A stretch of DNA of 25,387 nucleotides from assembly GCA_946803715.1 (NCBI GenBank), contig CAMPET010000011.1:364889-390275 (forward strand), in the 5' to 3' direction. Of this stretch, positions 20,301 through 25,387 are shown one piece after another. Positions within the stretch are counted from its first letter, which is position 1, and every line of letters starts with the position of its first letter. Source of the DNA: Beroe ovata (taxonomy: Eukaryota; Ctenophora; Nuda; Beroida; Beroidae). The translations under genes and the position numbers were made by a program. The notes under the pieces are model-generated. The model saw nothing but the letters and a program-made list of their open reading frames with translations. It did not search any database and was not told the DNA's origin.

Positions 20301-22960
20301 CTAAATTTGTGACCCCAAATTTGTGTATTACAAGGCATGGTAACTTCAGTACAAAATCGGGCAGGGGTTACACTGAAGTAATGGTATGCAAGACGGTAAA
20401 ATTTGGGAAGGCAGATGGGTCTCATATCACGTCCCACGAATCATCGAATAGGGACGAGTTTGTGCGAGATACGGACATGAAAATGTGTGTAAATAATCAG
20501 ACAGACAGCACCTGAACACCCACCAAACACATGACATACCTGAACACATGACACACATACACGCACACATGACACAAGCACACACGTACAGAAATATCCA
20601 AATTACGGCAACGGAGTCTGCTGTCGGCGCATGCTAATCATCATTACACGATATTCTGAGCAATGCAATAAACAAAATAGGCATGATCAAGCCTCTTTGT
20701 CATAATTGGAAGCAATGATAATGGATAATCAGTTGACTGTGATCTATAAATATATGAAGAGACCGTCGATCTTATGATATATACGGTACAAAATATAACA
20801 TAGATCATGATAAATTCTGCAGAGTTTATATTATGTACGGATATAGATCCTAAATATAGAGTTCATATTATGCTGGATTCAGTACTAAAATGAGGCACAT
20901 TGATTGCTGGGTACTCATATCAAAGAAATATCAACTGATACACACACAATGTGAGGATAAGCAAATCATCACGGGCGGGTTTCTCAGAAATTGTGCAAAT
21001 CACGGATGAGTGTCTAGAGGGAGAGAGGAGGAACAAAGCAACTGATTGTTTGGGATTCTTGCTTCAATTAGAGCGGCCAATTACTGCTTTCAACGGTGAA
21101 TCAAACCTCTGGAGTAGAATCATGCATGGGTCAATGAATTACGAAAATCAGTAGATTCAACTGATTCCTACCCCTCAGCACGGATTCCAACTTGAAGATG
21201 AAAGTCAGATTTTCAGATGCAATAGTACAAGTATTTAGTATCTAGAAGTCAAGAAGTGGCCAAAAACATGGTAATGTTACAGGAGCTATCAAATTGCAAA
21301 GAAACATCTGAAACAAGAAGTTTGGGAGCAGCAAAGTACATGGTATTGAGTACAATAAGTATACAATGAGTGTACTAGTGTACAACATCCAACCAAACAA
21401 CTGTGACAGAAAGGTATTGTATTCTTTTGATACATAAACTAAGGCTTGCGCCGCGCAGTACTTGTGCGCGCTCATTCCATTGCAAAGTTATTCTACCGAA
21501 GTCGATGACAACTTGTGCGCGGCGCGGCACTATAAATTTTTTTAACTGTTTTATCGATCATCGATCTTTCCATCGACTGTATTTTATCAAAAGTTCCAAT
21601 TTTTCCAAATTCCAATTGTTCAAGGCGCTGGCTTTAATTCAATGAACAAATTTCACATGATGAAAATTTTCACATATATCAGTGCGCGGCGCGCACGACA
21701 CAATGTCCCTGTTACATTGAGAATATTCAACAAGTCATAAGCGGATATTCCAATTAAGTTTTTAGTATTATCAACATCATGTATTTGTACAGCAGTTTAC
21801 TCTAAAATTAAAGTTATATCCAGCTATACATATTCTTCAAGATGAAATGTAAAATCTGACTTGGCAATATATTCTATCACAATTAAAAACACCCATACAC
21901 ACGCTGACTTCTACAAGTTAAAGTCACAAATCGAGTCAAACCTAAAGCACACACACACACACACACACGTGAGTACATGTCCTTTAAATGAAACATACCA
22001 ATGATCCTGCTAGTGCCGACATTAATATCATAGTTGATGAAATCATGATTAATGGCACTGTGACCAGACTAGAATATCGCGCCATCTCACATGGTACTCA
22101 GAGCACACACACACAACTGCATATAAAATCCAAGCAACAAAACATAAATATAAACCGCCAATGACCGTTCATGTAATAGATTATTATGATCCATCGTTAT
22201 TTAAGGACCGGGCATAATTGACACCTCTTCCACAGTTTACGATTGACCCACGGTAAATTTAATCATATTTCAAATACTTATCACACAATGCTTATCACAC
22301 AAGTTCTCTCGCAACAATACCTCAATAACATCAGAAGCCGGTTATCAGAAGGAAGAGATGGAGACAGAGAAAAGAAAATAATTTAACATAAGTACAAAAA
22401 CGTCAAATTCAGCGCGAGTGCCAAAAAGTGAGAGAATCATGTAGTCCCGTAGAAAAATTATTTTTGGTGTAGCTATGCGAAGAGCATGCTATAAAACGAG
22501 ACACTTCCAGACAATGCATAGGTCTATATCCAGTGTACTACAAAGTTTAGCATAGCAAGGGACTCAATTGAATTCCACTGTATCAACATTTATCTTCTCG
22601 ATCAAAAATTAAGATATTTTACCCTTTCTTTTCATCAATTCACCTATAACACTGAAAGAATTTTACCTATCATAAACTATCCATCTCTCTATACGGATGC
22701 CTCGCGCAGCATAATATACACAAAATTCGAAATCAAAGCAAGCGCGCGGTCATAACACAAAATAGGAATATTATGTCTAACAATAGATAACATCTGGATA
22801 ATATCATACTGTGGTGGTTCAGGGTGGGGGGGAGCAATTCCAAGGAATCTCGCGAAAAAGCACATTTTTCGAGTATCTTTTGAAATTCGAGTTTTTCCGT
22901 GACTAATTTAGTGTCTAATTTCGCAAAATTCCCTTGAAATTAACGTACATATTGAATTAA
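17325..22960. other. No gene recognised; gene-poor, repeat-dotted DNA
   Basis: It contains a CTA run (18281-18297), acatcatacccc tandem words (18967-19000), CA-rich DNA at 20550-20585, three CpG-rich words at 21449-21695, and CA runs at 21949-21968 and 22104-22115. Open plus-strand frames at 18257, 20019, 20309 and 20951 start with GTG or TTG, not ATG, and lack splice support. A strong minus-strand acceptor (tcctctctccctctag near 21016) precedes a short frame containing SSVICTISEKP, faintly B-strand-like; nothing else supports it. Confidence 0.5.
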
Positions 22961-23162
22961 AAACCTAGCATACACAAGGGGAGGGGGGGAGAGGGGGAGA
23001 CTAAAGTTCCGTTTTGTCGAAGGAAGTGGAATCCCATTGTTCCTGGGAATTGCTCGGCTGGTAGATTGAAGATTTCTGCAGCTTGTCCAGGGAGACATGC
23101 ACTTCTGACACAAGTTTCGATATCCACCTGAAATGGCGGTCAGGAATGAACTCAGGAATGGA

Positions 23163-23729
23163 GTGAGCATTTGAGGATAGCTCCCAAACAGATCGACCGA
23201 TTGACTTGAAACTTGTACCACAGCTCAAGAACCATTAGAAACTCGGACAGCCTAAATTTCATATTAATCCGATACTCCCTTCCGAAGTTATTGGCCGACA
23301 TAACCCCTTATACACCGAAATCAGGCTAATTTAAGTGAGCATTTGAGGATAGCTCCCAAACGGTTCGACCGATTGACTTGAAAATTGAACAACAGCTCAA
23401 GGACCATTAGAAACTCGGACAGCCTTAATTTCATGATAATCCGATACTCCCTTACGAAGTTATGGGCCGACATGACCATTTGTACACCGAAATCAGGCTG
23501 ATTTCAGTGAGCATTTGAGGATAGCTCCCAAACGGTTCGACCGATTGACGTCAAACATGTACCACAGCTCAAAGACCATTAGAAACTCGGACAGCCCAAA
23601 TTTCAAGTCAATCCGATACTCCCTTCCGGAGTTATGGGCCGACATGGCCTCTTATCCACGAAATTAGGCTGATTTCAGTGAGCATTTGAGGATAGCTCCC
23701 AAACGGTTCGACCGATTGACGTCAAACAT
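23163..23729 (+). repeat. 172-bp satellite array, about 3.3 units
   Basis: gtgagcatttgaggatagct starts at 23163, 23335, 23507 and 23679: exact 172-bp spacing. The units are highly similar (ccacagctcaa, accattagaaactcggacag). The last unit is cut by an N at 23730. A partial diverged unit may extend left to about 23000. Confidence 0.93.
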
Positions 23730-23842
23730 NCACGGACACAATTTGTAGACAGTTATTATAAGAGAGACTGTTGCTAAGGTATGAAACTGTAGCAAAGACT
23801 GCTGCTTTGATTGTTGCTGGGACTGCATTAATTAGATACAGA

Positions 23843-23953
23843 TTATAGTAACCTCTGAGTGTCTCCTTGACTAACAGATGCGGAGAGTTGTGAACCGTCC
23901 TGCACTGGCCGTCTATCAGATCTACTCCTCTTTCGTTTCCGCCTCGGTTTAAC
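23843..23953 (-). CDS. Candidate terminal exon with basic, NLS-like segment
   Basis: The acceptor is ctattttatttcaag at 23954 (phase 0). The exon has 36 codons and a TAA at 23843. It begins VKPRRKRKRSRSDRRP, a strongly basic cluster that could be a nuclear localisation signal, a heparin-binding tail or a juxtamembrane segment. It ends SVSQGDTQRLL. Open frame continues upstream of the acceptor but without an ATG. The preceding exon would have to lie beyond 23954, where satellite-derived DNA starts by 24300. The family is not recognised. Confidence 0.35.
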   Translation of the reverse strand, partial: VKPRRKRKRSRSDRRPVQDGSQLSASVSQGDTQRLL

Positions 23954-24306
23954 CTTGAAATAAAATAGTCCGATTTGGGAATATCTATCTAGAAACTTGC
24001 ATGACTCATGTTTCAAATTGAGAATGGGGCCAGCGGTTGCTCCCAATGGAAGCAATGATGAATGAGATTTATAAGATAAACGGTGGATATTGAAATGAGA
24101 TGAAGATGAGAAAACTTATCTCATTCATCCTAACAAGTTTCAGCATGTGCAATCACCGATGGATTCAATCGATGAAATGAGATCACACGTGCAAGCTTAT
24201 ATCGCAGATATTTGTGACTATTCAGTATACTCAATTGGATCTCATGACCGCTTTCTAGATCTTATGGGTCCTTTGCGAATTTCATGGCTGCCTTTTATAA
24301 TTGAGC

Positions 24307-25387
24307 TATGATAGCTATCCTCAAAACCTCAATTAAACTTTCATGTTTTGGGTGGATAAGGGGTTATGGCGGCCCTCAACATGGAAACCAATTATCAGAT
24401 TGACGTGAAATTCTTGCTGCCCGAGTTTCTTAAGGTACTTGAAGTAAGATAGAATACCATAGCATAATCCGATTTGGAGCTATCCTCAAATGCTAACTTA
24501 AATTGACATGTTTCAGGTGGATGAAGGGTTATTGGAACCAATTGTCGGTCTTCAATAAAAATACCATCGATTCCTACGTATTTTCGGACGCTGAATCGAT
24601 TACTGACCGAATTGTAGCCCTATCTCGTTTCCCTGACGTGATATCTGTCACGTGACTTAGAGTCTCACATGTGAAACGAAAATGCAATTTTTGACCTATT
24701 TGTCGAAGAGATAGCTGAATAATTCTTCCAGATTCGGATTCTACGTCAAAAAATAAGCCAGAAACACTTATTCACACTATATTTTCAAGTAGAATAATTT
24801 TTGGTGTCGGTGTGTCCCAGTGATTTTCGTGTTTTTGCACCTTTAGCTTCCCACGGGTTTGAAATCGTGATTTGGATGTGGCTTTCCGGCAAGTGTGGAT
24901 CTCACTTGGTCATGAAAAGAGTTGTTACTGGTAGTATGAAAGTAGGAGAGATGATTTGGTGAGAAATTGGAGTCCCAAGTGCCTGTTTGACCTCCATTAA
25001 AGACCTTCAAAAATGACGTACAAAAGTGTGGGCATCATCGATTACATTTCTACCGATACTGAGATCCGATATTCGACGAAAACTTTTTTGGTCGATTTTA
25101 TGTAAATACCATCGATTCCTATGTGATTTTGGACGCTGAATCGATTCCTGACCGAATTGGAGCCATATCTCGTTTCCCTGAGGTGCTATCTGTCACGGGA
25201 CTTATAGTCTTTATCGGTCAGTTTGAGTGAGCATTTGAGGATAGCTCCCAAACGGATCGACCAATTAACTTACAACTTCTATCATAGCTCAAGGACCATT
25301 AGAAACTCGGACAACCAAAATTTAAAGTTAACCTGATAATCGGTTCCCTAGTTAACGGCCGACATAACCCCTTAACGACCCAAAACA
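24307..25387. mobile_element. Foldback-like composite element, right edge copy
   Basis: Reverse-oriented 172-bp-type monomers occur at about 24313-24430 and 24478-24535. They are followed by about 1.2 reverse-oriented units of the 544-bp module (ataccatcga at 24561 and again at 25106, spacing 545). A direct 172-bp monomer then runs from about 25227 to the window end. This is the same arm-module-arm order as at 1-455. The element is diverged and has no coding capacity that I can see. Confidence 0.65.

Noticed and set aside
20019-20515. Two consecutive plus-strand open frames
   Set aside because: They begin with TTG and GTG, have no ATG in a suitable place and no splice sites linking them, and lack recognisable domains.
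23185-23215. ggttcgacc in the 172-bp satellite as a tRNA/SINE B box
   Set aside because: Only the first part of the B-box consensus matches, there is no A box at a suitable distance and no cloverleaf can be drawn.
22940-23228. Overlapping minus-strand frames of 75-93 codons
   Set aside because: They run into the 172-bp satellite and overlap each other in two frames; they are repeat-derived.

Overview
The window is animal nuclear DNA, probably from a highly heterozygous invertebrate; the species cannot be named from the sequence. The grounds are spliceosomal introns with GTGAGT or GTAAGT donors and pyrimidine-tract acceptors, a multi-domain immunoglobulin-superfamily (IgSF) ectodomain, abundant CA/GT microsatellites and minisatellites, and single-N joins typical of a draft assembly.

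The left quarter (about 485-6619, minus strand) holds the only gene I can reconstruct with confidence. It is the 5' part of a secreted or cell-surface protein: a signal peptide followed by four Ig-like domains. Eleven exons join in a single open frame through ten introns with matching phases and encode 486 residues; the 3' end lies left of base 1. Each Ig domain keeps its two core cysteines and the core tryptophan. An RGD tripeptide lies in the presumed F-G loop of the third domain. The transmembrane and intracellular parts are not in the window, so the receptor class (kinase, phosphatase, adhesion molecule) is unknown.

The 5' end of the gene (signal-peptide exon and start of the next exon) appears twice, at 6177-6925 and 6927-7600. 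The copies meet exactly at a single N (6926), which looks like two unmerged alleles laid end to end, although a true tandem duplication is possible.

Repeats dominate the rest. Intron 3 is filled by about four copies of a 544-bp satellite arranged A-B-A-B. A related 172-bp satellite forms a direct array at 23163-23729 and also flanks pieces of the 544-bp module in opposite orientations at both window ends, giving a foldback-like composite element. Five of the ten introns have a tandem repeat starting 8-22 nt after the 5' splice site, with a different repeat in nearly every case.

From about 7.7 to 23 kb I find no convincing gene. This stretch has microsatellites, minisatellites and a few weak candidate exons on the minus strand (8147-8206, 7736-7789, 13551-13678, 17287-17324, 16459-17004). 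Another candidate terminal exon with a strongly basic segment lies at 23843-23953. These are reported at low confidence.
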